The notes: generated by a model from the sequence alone, not told the origin. Counted from the stretch's first letter, positions 31,556-39,841 are shown. The stretch is 40,530 nt of DNA from Lawsonibacter sp. (GCA_022801435.1 JAAWSG010000016.1:1-40530), one strand, 5' to 3'. Numbers and translations are program-made.

Positions 31556-31996
31556 ATGAGCGGTCCGGCAAAATATTTTATTGTAGAGGCCAGCGCCATG
31601 CCGGAGATATTCCGGAAGGTGGCGGAGGCCAAGCGGCTGCTGGAGACGGGGGAAGAGCGCACCGTCAACAGTGCGGCCCAGGCCATGAACATCAGCCGCA
31701 GCGCCTTTTACAAGTACCGGGACGCGGTGCGGCCCTTCAACGATATGCTCCACGGGCGGATCGTCACCTTCCAGGTCCTGCTCCGGGATGAGCTGGGCAT
31801 CCTGTCCAAGGCCCTCAACGTCCTGGCTGGCAACGGGGTGAACATTCTGACCATCAACCAGAGCATCCCGGTGAACGGCTGCGCGGTGGTCACCATGACG
31901 GCGGAGACCTCCGCCCTCCAGGACACCCTGGAGGACGTGCTCACCCACCTGTCCACCAGCACCGGGGTCATCAAGTGCGAGATCCTGGCCGGCTGA
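31556..31996 (+). CDS. ACT domain protein (PheB-like, UPF0735)
   Basis: The 146-residue product combines an N-terminal helix-turn-helix-like segment ('RTVNSAAQAMNISRSAFYKYRDAVRPF', about 37-63) with a C-terminal ACT domain ('RIVTFQVLLRDELGILSKALNVLAGNGVNILTINQSIPVNGCAVVTMT'). This is the PheB/UPF0735 layout. ACT domains bind amino acids, so it is plausibly an amino-acid-sensing regulator of the downstream aspartate-family genes; direct evidence is only the operon position, with hom 28 nt downstream. ATG 31556 has a TTGGAGGAG site. Confidence 0.9.
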   Translation: MSGPAKYFIVEASAMPEIFRKVAEAKRLLETGEERTVNSAAQAMNISRSAFYKYRDAVRPFNDMLHGRIVTFQVLLRDELGILSKALNVLAGNGVNILTINQSIPVNGCAVVTMTAETSALQDTLEDVLTHLSTSTGVIKCEILAG

Positions 31997-32024
31997 CCGC
32001 AATTTAGAAGAAGGAGAAATCAGA

Positions 32025-33236
32025 ATGGTGAACGTAGCAATTTTAGGCTTTGGCACGGTAGGCTCCGGAGTGGCCGAGGTGCTGACCCAGAACGGAAAGC
32101 TCATCGACAGCCGGGTGGGCGGCCTGGTGCGGCTGAAATATATCCTGGACGTGCGGGACTTCCCCGGCAGTCCCTACCAGGGGTGCTTTGTCAAGGATTT
32201 TGGGGAGATTGAGAACGACCCCGAGGTGGACATTGTGGTGGAGACCATCGGCGGGGCCACCATCGCCCTGGAGTTCACCACCCGGGCCCTGAAGGCGGGG
32301 AAGAGCGTGGTCACCTCCAACAAGGAGCTGGTGGCCACCCACGGCTGCGCGCTGCTCAAGCTGGCCCGGGAGCACGGGGTCAGCTACCTCTTCGAGGCCA
32401 GCGTGGGGGGAGGCATCCCCATTCTGCGGCCTCTGGGCTCCTGCCTGGCCGCCAACGAGCTGGAGCAGATCACCGGCATCCTCAACGGAACCACCAACTT
32501 TATCCTCACCCGGATGATCCAGGCGGGGCTCACCTTCGACCAGGCCCTGGCGGAGGCCCAGGCCAACGGCTACGCGGAGAAGGACCCCTCCGCCGATGTG
32601 GACGGCCACGACGCCTGCCGGAAGATCTGCATTTTGGCCGACCTGGCCTTCGGCAAACAGGTGGACCCCGCCCTGGTCCCCACCGAGGGCATCCGGGGGG
32701 TCACTCTGGCGGATGTGGACTACGCCGCCTCCAAGGACTACAAGATCAAGCTGCTGGGCCGCTGCCTGCGTCAGGAGGAGGGCCGGGTCTGCGCCTTTGT
32801 GGCCCCCCACCTGGTCCCGGGAGAAAATCCCCTGTCCAGCGTAGAGGACGTGTTCAACGCCATCTCGGTCACGGGCAACGCCATCGGAGAGGTGATGTTC
32901 TACGGCCGGGGTGCGGGCAAGCTGCCCACCGCCTCCGCCGTGGTGGCGGACGTGATCGACATCGCCAAGGACCTGAAGAAGGACCGGCACAACGGCTGGG
33001 AGGAGGCCGGACCCGAGCTTCTAGTCTCGGACAGCCGGCTGGTCTCCCCCTGGTACGTCCGGGTCCGCGCCGGAGCGGAGCAGGTGCGGGCCGGCTGGAG
33101 CGAGGTGTGCCTGCTGGCCCGGGCGGGCGCTCTGGAGGGGGAGACCGCCTTCATCACCGCTCCCATGACCCGGGAGCAGGTGGAGAAACAGGCCGCCGGG
33201 CTGGAGGTGCTGTCCCTGTTCCGGGTACTGGCCTGA
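32025..33236 (+). CDS. hom: Homoserine dehydrogenase
   Basis: Reduces aspartate semialdehyde to homoserine, leading to threonine and methionine. 403 residues: Rossmann 'ILGFGTVGSGVAEVL', 'VDIVVETIGG', 'SVVTSNKELVATHG', 'FEASVGGGIPILRPL', 'ILNGTTNFILTRM' and the catalytic region 'YAEKDPSADVDGHDACRKICILADLAFG'. The C-terminal part (from about 320) is an ACT-like module, commonly used for threonine feedback control. ATG 32025 follows AAGGAG. lysC lies 96 nt downstream, so the two early steps of the pathway are adjacent. Confidence 0.95.
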   Translation: MVNVAILGFGTVGSGVAEVLTQNGKLIDSRVGGLVRLKYILDVRDFPGSPYQGCFVKDFGEIENDPEVDIVVETIGGATIALEFTTRALKAGKSVVTSNKELVATHGCALLKLAREHGVSYLFEASVGGGIPILRPLGSCLAANELEQITGILNGTTNFILTRMIQAGLTFDQALAEAQANGYAEKDPSADVDGHDACRKICILADLAFGKQVDPALVPTEGIRGVTLADVDYAASKDYKIKLLGRCLRQEEGRVCAFVAPHLVPGENPLSSVEDVFNAISVTGNAIGEVMFYGRGAGKLPTASAVVADVIDIAKDLKKDRHNGWEEAGPELLVSDSRLVSPWYVRVRAGAEQVRAGWSEVCLLARAGALEGETAFITAPMTREQVEKQAAGLEVLSLFRVLA

Positions 33237-33332
33237 GCGGGCCGGACGGCATAGACTGGTGGGGAGGCACGCGGGACCGCTCCTCCCCATCCCAACGATT
33301 TTATTTCGACCTTTTTGGGGGGAATACCATAC

Positions 33333-34556
33333 ATGGCACTCATTGTACAGAAATTCGGCGGCAGCTCGGTGGCTGACGCCGACCGGGTCCGGAATGTGGC
33401 CCGGATCGTCACAGAGACCTATCGCAAGGGACACAGCGTGGTGGTGGTCCTGTCCGCCCAGGGGGACACCACCGATGAATTCATTGAAAAATCCAAGGAG
33501 CTCAACCCCCGCCCCTCCCGGAGGGAGATGGACATGCTGCTCGCCTCCGGGGAGCAGATCTCCGTCGCCCTGTGCGCCATGGCCATCGAGCGCATGGGCT
33601 ACCAGGCCATCTCCCTCACGGGCTGGCAGGCGGGGATGCTCACCGACTCGTCCTACTCCTGCGCCCGCATCAAGCGCATCCGCACCGAGCGCATCAAGAA
33701 GGAGCTGGACAAGCGGAAAATCGTGCTGGTGGCGGGCTTCCAGGGCATCAATAAGTATGACGACATCACCACCCTGGGCCGGGGCGGCTCGGACACCTCC
33801 GCCGTGGCCCTGGCCGCCGCCCTCCACGCGGACCTGTGCCAGATCTACACCGATGTGGACGGCATCTACACCGCCGATCCCCGGACGGTGAAGGGGGCGA
33901 AAAAGCTGGAGGAGATCACCTTTGACGAGATGCTGGAGCTGGCCAGTCTGGGGGCTCAGGTGCTCCACAACCGCTCGGTGGAGATGGCGAAGCGGTACGG
34001 GGTCAACATGGAGGTGCTGTCCAGCTTCAGCGGTCATATGGGTACAAAAGTCAAGGAGGTTGTCAAAACCATGGAAAAGAACCACGTCAGCGGCATCGCC
34101 AAGGACAAGAACGTGGCCCGTCTGGCTCTGGTGGGCCTGGCCGACCAGCCGGGCATCGCCTTTAAAATTTTCTCCCTGCTGGCCAGGAAGGACATCAATG
34201 TGGATATCATCCTCCAGTCCATCGGCCGGAACGAGAGCAAGGACATCAGCTTTACCGTGGCCCGCGGCGACGGTCCCGAGGCAAAGCGCATCCTGGAGGA
34301 GCACCAGCAGTCCATCGGCTTTCAGTCGGTGGAGCTCAATGAGGAGGTGGCCAAGGTCTCCATCGTGGGCGCCGGGATGGTCAATAACGCCGGCGTGGCC
34401 TGTAAGATGTTTGAGGCCCTGTTCTCCGCGGGCATCAATATCAACATGATCTCCACCAGCGAGATCAAGGTCTCGGTCCTGGTGGACGAGCGGGACGCCG
34501 ACCGCGCCGTCCAGGCCATCCACGACCGGTTCTTCAACGAGTTCGGCAGCAACTGA
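33333..34556 (+). CDS. lysC: Aspartokinase
   Basis: Phosphorylates aspartate, first step of the lysine/threonine/methionine pathway. Start at ATG 33333 (GGGGGGA site); the TTG at 33315 lies over that site. 407 residues: 'VQKFGGSSVADADRVRNVA' (Lys and Ser of the catalytic loop), 'LLASGEQISVALCAMA', 'GRGGSDTSAVALAAAL' and 'IYTDVDGIYTADPR' in the kinase domain, then two ACT units ('VARLALVGLADQPGIAFKIFSLLA' and 'VSIVGAGMVNNAGVACKMFEALFSAGININMIS') for feedback inhibition by lysine or threonine. An internal start for a separate beta subunit, as in Bacillus, is possible but not shown. Confidence 0.95.
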   Translation: MALIVQKFGGSSVADADRVRNVARIVTETYRKGHSVVVVLSAQGDTTDEFIEKSKELNPRPSRREMDMLLASGEQISVALCAMAIERMGYQAISLTGWQAGMLTDSSYSCARIKRIRTERIKKELDKRKIVLVAGFQGINKYDDITTLGRGGSDTSAVALAAALHADLCQIYTDVDGIYTADPRTVKGAKKLEEITFDEMLELASLGAQVLHNRSVEMAKRYGVNMEVLSSFSGHMGTKVKEVVKTMEKNHVSGIAKDKNVARLALVGLADQPGIAFKIFSLLARKDINVDIILQSIGRNESKDISFTVARGDGPEAKRILEEHQQSIGFQSVELNEEVAKVSIVGAGMVNNAGVACKMFEALFSAGININMISTSEIKVSVLVDERDADRAVQAIHDRFFNEFGSN

Positions 34557-34567
34557 ACCCCTCTCCA

Positions 34568-34604
34568 AAATTCACACCCCCGCCCGGAAACGGGCGGGGG
34601 TGTG
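34568..34604. terminator. Terminator between lysC and the AT-rich islet (copy 1)
   Basis: 14-bp GC stem (34573-34586/34591-34604) with a GAAA loop, followed on the plus strand by GTTGTTG. A close copy lies at 35820-35855. Confidence 0.85.
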
Positions 34605-34613
34605 TTGTTGAAA

Positions 34614-34880
34614 TTACGATTCGTTTGTTGCGTTTGCCTTTTTGCTAGTCCTGTACTCCAGGAGGAGGAACACGAATGCGCCGACAGCAAGACTGCCAAG
34701 GTATTGGGACCATATCTTCGGCATCGCCAGACGGAGCACCTCTGTCAGACTGAAACCCAAACCCATAGCTTCTATTGTACCGCAGAGAATCCGTACGGCT
34801 AAAACCGCCAGCATTGCCACTAAGAAATTTTTGATGCGGGTACGAAGAGACGGAAGTCTTTTTTTTTGCATATCTTTCAT
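34614..34880 (-). CDS. Small two-helix membrane protein (possible immunity partner)
   Basis: Not recognised. 88 residues with a basic N-terminus ('MKDMQKKRLPSLRTRIK'), a first membrane helix (about 18-36), a connecting segment, a second helix (about 59-74) and a basic C-terminus. The start is 1 nt after the stop of the secreted protein gene (TAATATG), so translation is coupled. Base composition is much lower in GC than the host genes. A secreted protein followed by a small membrane protein is the layout of bacteriocin-immunity pairs. That is inference only. Confidence 0.7.
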   Translation of the reverse strand: MKDMQKKRLPSLRTRIKNFLVAMLAVLAVRILCGTIEAMGLGFSLTEVLRLAMPKIWSQYLGSLAVGAFVFLLLEYRTSKKANATNES

Positions 34881-34881
34881 A

Positions 34882-35505
34882 TTACTTTTCTCTCACCATT
34901 TTTTCATAAACCAAGGGTCCCCAGAATCTATCACTGGTTCCTTGAGTACATAGAAAACCTTCAAATTTATAATGAAAGTAGTGGTTTTCAGTATATGTAA
35001 ATACATCAACTTCTACGTCTACAGCATTGCATCCTGCTGCAATTAATCCTGCTAAAGCATCAATGAGAAATGCTCGTTTGGCCGCTGTTATCGCAGCAAC
35101 ATTGCCCCCTGTTACCAATACAATTATACCGGTTGCAGCATACGGAGCCGTTTTGCCAAGCAAATCGAAAGTATATCTATCTGTATATCTATACTTATAT
35201 TTGCTGGAATCTGCAAATGGTACGATTTGATTTTTAATCTGCCTTGTGCGAGACACTGCATCTCCTGTAAAATTGTCTACAATGTTCCCGGTGGTAAAAT
35301 CAAAAGTGAAATCAGCAACAATTACACCGTTACAATCTTTAGTGACAGCCTGCGAATACTTATCTGTTACAATGTTTTCCAAAGTATACTGCTCGCCATT
35401 GATATAAAATGTTTCGGCAGATGAAGCGGTGGATGCAGACGCAGACACGACAAAGATGTTCAGCATAGTCGCCAACAGTAAAACATACGATACCAATTTT
35501 TTCAT
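34882..35505 (-). CDS. Secreted protein of unknown function with a Gly/Ala hydrophobic core
   Basis: Not recognised. 207 residues with a clear signal peptide ('KKLVSYVLLLATMLNIFVVSASAS', cleavage after about residue 24), a 'FYINGEQYTLENI' beta-like stretch, then a long hydrophobic Gly/Ala region (about 119-160: 'ATGIIVLVTGGNVAAITAAK', 'FLIDALAGLIAAGCNAV') that could insert in membranes, and an aromatic C-terminus. AT-rich with an AGGAGG site and a consensus promoter at 35630-35658. Coupled to the small membrane protein downstream. It may be a toxin or bacteriocin; no homology is claimed. Confidence 0.75.
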   Translation of the reverse strand: MKKLVSYVLLLATMLNIFVVSASASTASSAETFYINGEQYTLENIVTDKYSQAVTKDCNGVIVADFTFDFTTGNIVDNFTGDAVSRTRQIKNQIVPFADSSKYKYRYTDRYTFDLLGKTAPYAATGIIVLVTGGNVAAITAAKRAFLIDALAGLIAAGCNAVDVEVDVFTYTENHYFHYKFEGFLCTQGTSDRFWGPLVYEKMVREK

Positions 35506-35629
35506 TTTGACTCCTCCTATCGGTCATGTGCTGTTATGACTGGTTATGTTAGTTAGATTCAATTGCCCATTGGTCTGCTCCTTTCGCGCCCCCGGTGATA
35601 TGGGATTAAATATCTTTTGTTTCATCCAC

Positions 35630-35658
35630 ATAATAACATTTGAAGTAAAGTATGTCAA
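35630..35658 (-). promoter_or_regulatory. Promoter of the secreted/membrane protein pair
   Basis: Minus-strand TTGACA (35653-35658), 17 nt, TATTAT (35630-35635): strong sigma-A match, 125 nt before the start codon. Confidence 0.85.
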
Positions 35659-35819
35659 TGTTTATTTTATATAAAAAAGTATAAAAGGAATTATATAACA
35701 TGAACAGAAGTTATTATAAAATTGTGCTATCTTTCATAGGGATACAAGGAATCACGTCCTCATAGGATAAAAAGAAGCGATAGGGACGGGTCTCCAGAAA
35801 AGCCGCAAGAAAAATTCCT

Positions 35820-35860
35820 AAATTCACACCCCCGCCCGGAGCTGGGCGGGGGTGTTCTAT
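35820..35860. terminator. Terminator hairpin (copy 2), downstream of the membrane-anchored orphan
   Basis: The first 21 nt are identical to 34568-34588. The 12-bp stem (35826-35837/35844-35855) reads into an AT-rich tail on the minus strand, where it would end the gene at 36016-36609. Confidence 0.75.
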
Positions 35861-36015
35861 GTCAAGGAGTCTCACTGTTCTTCTTTCGGTCCGCCTGGAA
35901 AATTTGACCCCTTCCAGGAGCGCGTGTCTCTACATCCATCATCGAGACGTACCGTGTTTGGCAAAACACATTTTCAAAATGCAGAGACGCAATAAACCAC
36001 ATCCCTGAAGCGCCG

Positions 36016-36609
36016 CTATTTATAGAACTCGGAAACCAACTCGCCAGCCCCGTATGTCTGAATCGTCTCGTAAAGCGCTGCAAAGTCGGCAGCTGGCATG
36101 GTACAATACCACATCGTTTTGTTGTTGGTGTGGTAATAGACGCCTTCCTGTTCAATGGTATAGGTGACAACAGATACCACAGGGGCTTCCCGATAGATAT
36201 AGTCCAGGGACAGCTGCTTGTCCACATTGAAGAGTGTGACGGTACAGCCATATGAACGGGACCTGTCCCACAAATTGAGATGGGCGCTGGGGAAAGCAGA
36301 ACTTGAGTCAGATTTTTCGCCTAATACTATATCCACTGAAATAGTGGGGCGAAACTGTTCCATATGTGTACATAGGGCAATCAGCTTATCGCAAAGTTCA
36401 GTATCTGGTACAGCCCGCCAAATCTCTTCATCCTTTGGACAGGTCACGTTGCGAATATAACATTCACTGTTTTCCCATTCCGAAGGGATAATCATAACCC
36501 TTGGCTTTGGCTGTTTTATATGCTGATAGGCCATGAGGAGCAGAATCACACAAAGGCCAAGAATATTGAGCAAGAAAAACCACTGCGCTAAATTAGTCCT
36601 CTTCACCAT
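36016..36609 (-). CDS. Membrane-anchored protein of unknown function
   Basis: Not recognised. From ATG 36609 (AGGAGG 3 nt upstream; GTG 36606 has better spacing and may be the true start) about 197 residues. A short basic start is followed by one membrane helix ('WFFLLNILGLCVILLLMAY', about 11-29), then an extracellular part with 'MIIPSEWENSECYIRNVTCP' and 'TVTLFNVDKQLSLDYIYREAPVVSVVTYTIEQEGVYYHTNN'. Low GC and different codon use mark it as foreign or at least recently acquired. Not coupled to a neighbour. Confidence 0.65.
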   Translation of the reverse strand: MVKRTNLAQWFFLLNILGLCVILLLMAYQHIKQPKPRVMIIPSEWENSECYIRNVTCPKDEEIWRAVPDTELCDKLIALCTHMEQFRPTISVDIVLGEKSDSSSAFPSAHLNLWDRSRSYGCTVTLFNVDKQLSLDYIYREAPVVSVVTYTIEQEGVYYHTNNKTMWYCTMPAADFAALYETIQTYGAGELVSEFYK

Positions 36610-36805
36610 TCTCCTCCTAATGGTATGTCTTAATTTTAACAGTTGCATTTAATTGCTCTCAACACATCATAGCACTACGCATCTCCTCTCTGCCAGTATT
36701 TGTGAATATATTACCATATTTTCTCCGGAAAGTCTATTGTTTTTTCAGGAAAACTGTCAAAATCGACAAATCAAAACTGTACTAAAAATTTTTCAAAAGA
36801 AAGAC
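36610..36805. other. AT-rich spacer without a gene
   Basis: Between the membrane-anchored orphan and the rplU promoter only short runs of T and A are seen; no open frame, repeat or structure stands out. Confidence 0.6.
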
Positions 36806-36834
36806 TTGACAAGTTATATGGATATTGGTAGAAT
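36806..36834 (+). promoter_or_regulatory. Promoter of the rplU-prp-rpmA operon
   Basis: TTGACA (36806-36811), 17 nt, TAGAAT (36829-36834). Transcription should start near 36841. Confidence 0.85.
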
Positions 36835-36840
36835 ATTAGG

Positions 36841-36905
36841 GCCGCATTGAACAGGTATCACAAGAGGGACAACCCCGCCTGGGAGAGCGAGTCCGTAATG
36901 AAGGA
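36841..36905 (+). promoter_or_regulatory. Possible ribosomal protein L21 leader
   Basis: A leader of about 75 nt between the promoter and rplU includes GGGCCGCATTGAACAGG and a later CCTGGGAGAGCGAGTCC. Firmicutes often have an L21 leader at this place that controls the operon. I see the position and a short untranslated region, not a proven fold. Confidence 0.35.
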
Positions 36906-36915
36906 GTTGAATCGT

Positions 36916-37227
36916 ATGAAGGCAATCATCGTGACCGGCGGCAAGCAGTACAAGGTGGCGGAGGGCGACACTCTGTTCATCGAGAAGCTGGAGGCCGAGG
37001 CCGGGCAGACCGTGACCTTCGACCAGGTGCTGGCCGTTCTGGACGGGGACAAGGCCACCTTTGGCGCGCCCACCGTGGCCGGCGCCAGCGTGGACGCCAC
37101 CGTGGTGAAGAACGGCAAGGGCAAGAAGATCCGCATCTTCAAGTACACCCCCAAGAAGGGCTACCGCAAGCGCCAGGGCCACCGCCAGCCCTACACCAAG
37201 GTCCAGATCAGCGCTGTCAAGGCCTGA
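36916..37227 (+). CDS. rplU: 50S ribosomal protein L21
   Basis: 103 residues, '[25 protein letters not shown]', '[19 protein letters not shown]' and '[19 protein letters not shown]', the full bacterial L21. Start at ATG 36916, nine nt after AAGGAG; in-frame upstream codons belong to the leader. First gene of the operon, overlapping prp by one base at the stop (TGATG). Confidence 0.97.
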   Translation: MKAIIVTGGKQYKVAEGDTLFIEKLEAEAGQTVTFDQVLAVLDGDKATFGAPTVAGASVDATVVKNGKGKKIRIFKYTPKKGYRKRQGHRQPYTKVQISAVKA

Positions 37228-37556
37228 TGACCACCGTCACGTTCCATTCCCAGGGCAGCCGCATCGCCGGCTTTGAGGTACAGGGCCACAGCGGCTTTGC
37301 CCCAGAGGGAGAGGATATCGTGTGCGCCGCCGTCACCAGCGCCGTCCGGATGACCGAGTGCGCCGTCAACGACGTGCTGGGTCTGGAGGCCGCGGTGAAG
37401 GTGCGGGAAAAGGACGCGTTCCTCTCCCTAAAACTCCCCAACGGCCTGGGCCAGACCAACGAGAGCACCTGCCAGACCCTTCTGGCCGCCCTCATGGTCC
37501 ACCTGGTGCAGCTGGCGGAGGAGTACCCCGAACATATTTCCGTTTTGGAGGTGTAA
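37227..37556 (+). CDS. prp: Ribosomal-processing cysteine protease Prp
   Basis: Removes the N-terminal extension of L27 in Firmicutes. The 109-residue product has the catalytic pair His21 and Cys33 in 'GHSGFAPEGEDIVCAAVT', as in the Staphylococcus aureus enzyme, and the family's C-terminal helix ('TLLAALMVHLVQLAEEYPEHI'). It lies between its substrate gene rpmA and rplU. The start overlaps the rplU stop, so they are coupled. Confidence 0.95.
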   Translation: MTTVTFHSQGSRIAGFEVQGHSGFAPEGEDIVCAAVTSAVRMTECAVNDVLGLEAAVKVREKDAFLSLKLPNGLGQTNESTCQTLLAALMVHLVQLAEEYPEHISVLEV

Positions 37557-37559
37557 GTG

Positions 37560-37847
37560 ATGCTGAATATCGGTTTGCAGTTTTTCGCCCACAAAAAGGG
37601 CGTCGGCTCCACCCGCAACGGCCGGGACTCTGAGTCCAAGCGGCTGGGCGTGAAGCGGGGCGACGGTCAGTTCGTGCTGGCCGGCAATATCCTGGTCCGC
37701 CAGCGGGGCACCCACATCCACCCCGGTGTCAACGTGGGCAAGGGCAGCGACGATACCCTGTTCGCCATGAAGTCCGGCCGGGTGAAGTTCCACCGGCTGG
37801 GTAAGGACCGCAAGCAGGTCTCCATCATCGAGGAGGCCGCGGAGTAA
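37560..37847 (+). CDS. rpmA: 50S ribosomal protein L27 with Prp-cleaved N-terminal extension
   Basis: 95 residues. It begins '[23 protein letters not shown]': the first nine residues (to LQFF) are the Firmicutes extension that Prp must remove before AHKKG can reach the peptidyl-transferase centre. The rest ('[26 protein letters not shown]', '[16 protein letters not shown]') is canonical. GGAGGTG lies upstream of ATG 37560. Last gene before a terminator. Confidence 0.97.
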   Translation: MLNIGLQFFAHKKGVGSTRNGRDSESKRLGVKRGDGQFVLAGNILVRQRGTHIHPGVNVGKGSDDTLFAMKSGRVKFHRLGKDRKQVSIIEEAAE

Positions 37848-37852
37848 ATCCC

Positions 37853-37888
37853 AAAAACCCGCAAACGGATGTCGTTTGCGGGTTTTTC
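37853..37888 (+). terminator. Terminator after rpmA
   Basis: A 15-bp stem including the A/T arms (37853-37867/37873-37887) and a GATGT loop, ending in a T-run. It separates rpmA from the acetyltransferase and obgE, which lie 21 nt further on without a visible promoter of their own, so some readthrough is likely. Confidence 0.9.
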
Positions 37889-37908
37889 TTAAAAAGGAGG
37901 CGCTTTTT

Positions 37909-38523
37909 ATGGACATCCGCGAAAAACAGCACGGCGGATTTCTGTATCTCCCCGGGGACGAGTCCCTCCAGCGAGAACAGCTGCAATGCCTGGACCGCCT
38001 GCATGAGTTCAACCAGCTGCGGCCCTCCCAGCTGGAGGAGAAAGCCGCCATGCTCCAAAAAATGTTCGCCGAAATCGGGGAGGACTGCTATATTGAGACT
38101 CCCCTTCACACCAACTTCGGCGGGCGGTATGTCCACTTCGGCAAAAAAATCTATGCCAACTTTAACCTGACCCTGGTGGACGACACGCATATCTATGTGG
38201 GCGACTTCTGCCAGATTGGGCCCAATGTGGTGCTGGCCACGGCGGGCCACCCCATAGACCCCGCGCTGCGGGAGCAGGGCCTCCAGTTCAACGCCCCGAT
38301 CCGGGTGGGGAGGAACTGCTGGCTGGGCGCGGGAGTGCTGGTCATGCCCGGAGTCACCATCGGGGACAACACGGTGGTGGGCGCGGGGAGCGTGGTCACA
38401 AAGGACCTGCCCAGTCACGTGGTGGCCGTGGGGAACCCCTGCCGGGTCCTGCGGGAGATAAACGACCACGACCGGGAATACTACTTTAAGGACCGACCCA
38501 TCCGCTGGGAAGAATTTTCATAG
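37909..38523 (+). CDS. Maltose/galactoside-type O-acetyltransferase (LbH fold)
   Basis: Acetyl-CoA-dependent acetyltransferase with a left-handed beta-helix. The 204-residue product has the N-terminal helical domain ('LQCLDRLHEFNQLRPSQLEEKAAMLQKMFAEIGEDCYIETPLHTNFGG'), then hexapeptide turns ('HIYVGDFCQIGPNVVLATAGHPID', catalytic His in 'AGHP') and 'NCWLGAGVLVMPGVTIGDNTVVGAGSVVTKDLPSHVVAVGNPCRVLREI'. This is the Maa/LacA family; the acceptor sugar is unknown. AAAAAGGAGG precedes ATG 37909. It sits between rpmA and obgE, genes usually adjacent, so it is probably an insertion in that cluster. Confidence 0.92.
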   Translation: MDIREKQHGGFLYLPGDESLQREQLQCLDRLHEFNQLRPSQLEEKAAMLQKMFAEIGEDCYIETPLHTNFGGRYVHFGKKIYANFNLTLVDDTHIYVGDFCQIGPNVVLATAGHPIDPALREQGLQFNAPIRVGRNCWLGAGVLVMPGVTIGDNTVVGAGSVVTKDLPSHVVAVGNPCRVLREINDHDREYYFKDRPIRWEEFS

Positions 38524-38536
38524 GGAGGAATCCACC

Positions 38537-39817
38537 ATGGCAGCACCCTTTGTAGATACGGCAAAAATCACCGTCCGCTCGGGGAACGGGGGGAACGGCG
38601 TGGTCTCCTTCCATCGGGAGAAGTACGTGGCCAACGGCGGTCCGGACGGCGGGGACGGGGGCCGGGGGGGCAACATCGTGGTGGAGGTCAACGACCACAT
38701 GTCCACCCTGATGGATTTTCGATACAAGCGCAAGTACACCGCGGCCAGCGGAGCGGACGGGGCGGGCAAGCGCTGCACCGGCCGGGACGGGGAGGACCTG
38801 GTCATCCGGGTCCCCCGGGGCACGGTCATCCGGGACAGCGAGAGCGGCGAGATCATTCAGGATATGTCCCAGGTGGAGTCCTTCGTCCTGTGCCGGGGGG
38901 GCCGGGGAGGCTGGGGCAACCAACACTTCGCCACCCCCACCCGGCAGGTCCCCCGCTTCGCCAAGGCCGGCCTGCCCGGTGAGAGCCGGGAGGTGGTGCT
39001 GGAGCTGAAGCTGCTGGCCGACGTGGGGCTGGTGGGCTTTCCCAACGTGGGCAAATCCACCCTGCTCTCGGTGGTCAGCCGGGCCCAGCCCAAGATCGCC
39101 AACTACCACTTCACCACCCTCTTCCCCAACCTGGGGGTGGTCTATGTGGAGGAGGGGGTCTCCTTTGTCATGGCGGACATCCCGGGCATCATCGAGGGGG
39201 CCGCGGAGGGGGCGGGACTGGGCCACGACTTCCTGCGGCACATCGACCGCTGCCGGCTGCTCATCCATGTGGTGGACGTGTCCGGGAGCGAGGGGCGGGA
39301 CCCGGTGGCCGACTTCCAGGCCATCAACGAGGAGCTGCGCCAATACTCCCCCGCGCTGGCCGGTCGGAACATGATCGTGGCCGCCAACAAGGTGGACGTG
39401 ATGGAGGACCCCGCCCTGCTGGACCAGCTCCGGAGCCATGTGGAGGGGCTGGGAATGGAGCTCTTTCCCCTCTCCGCCGCCGCCCACCAGGGGACCCGGG
39501 AGCTGGTGCTGCGGGCGGCTCAGCTGCTCCAGGAGCTGCCCCCCGTGGCGGTGTACGAGCCCACCTACGTGGAGCGCCCCCCCGAGGTGGACACTACTGG
39601 CGAGGTGGACATCCAGGAGTTCGACGGGACCTGGGTGGTGGACGCCCCCTGGCTCCAGCGGCTCATCGCCAACGTCAATTTTGGCGACTACGAGTCCCGG
39701 AACTGGTTCGACCAGAAGCTGCGCCAGTCCGGCCTGTTCGACAGGCTGGAGGCCCTGGGCATCAAGGACGGGGATATCGTCTCCATGTACGACCTGGAAT
39801 TTGAATACCAGCGGTGA
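38537..39817 (+). CDS. obgE: GTPase ObgE/CgtA
   Basis: Ribosome-assembly GTPase. 426 residues: glycine-rich Obg fold (1-158), G domain with 'GFPNVGKST' (167-175), 'FTTLFPNLGVV' (switch I), 'DIPGIIEGA' (G3), 'NKVD' (G4), and the C-terminal OCT domain ('WVVDAPWLQRLIANVNFGDYESRNWFDQKLRQSGLF'). Both length and OCT match Firmicutes Obg. GGAGG lies 10 nt before ATG 38537. Only 13 nt separate it from the acetyltransferase. Confidence 0.97.
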   Translation: MAAPFVDTAKITVRSGNGGNGVVSFHREKYVANGGPDGGDGGRGGNIVVEVNDHMSTLMDFRYKRKYTAASGADGAGKRCTGRDGEDLVIRVPRGTVIRDSESGEIIQDMSQVESFVLCRGGRGGWGNQHFATPTRQVPRFAKAGLPGESREVVLELKLLADVGLVGFPNVGKSTLLSVVSRAQPKIANYHFTTLFPNLGVVYVEEGVSFVMADIPGIIEGAAEGAGLGHDFLRHIDRCRLLIHVVDVSGSEGRDPVADFQAINEELRQYSPALAGRNMIVAANKVDVMEDPALLDQLRSHVEGLGMELFPLSAAAHQGTRELVLRAAQLLQELPPVAVYEPTYVERPPEVDTTGEVDIQEFDGTWVVDAPWLQRLIANVNFGDYESRNWFDQKLRQSGLFDRLEALGIKDGDIVSMYDLEFEYQR

Positions 39818-39841
39818 CAACATCGGTCCCCCTATCAAAAG

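Larger units (their letters stand above)
35506..36015. other. AT-rich intergenic region
   Basis: Holds the promoter at 35630-35658, the second terminator copy (35820-35855) and a 21-codon plus-strand frame at 35700-35765 (AAAGGA 10 nt upstream) that I cannot support as a gene. Nothing else is recognisable. Confidence 0.6.

Noticed and set aside
28689-31571. 960-codon open frame on the minus strand
   Set aside because: Antisense shadow of the penicillin-binding protein, which has all catalytic motifs.
35700-35765. 21-codon frame with an AAAGGA site
   Set aside because: Too short to separate from chance in AT-rich DNA; no clear promoter or family.
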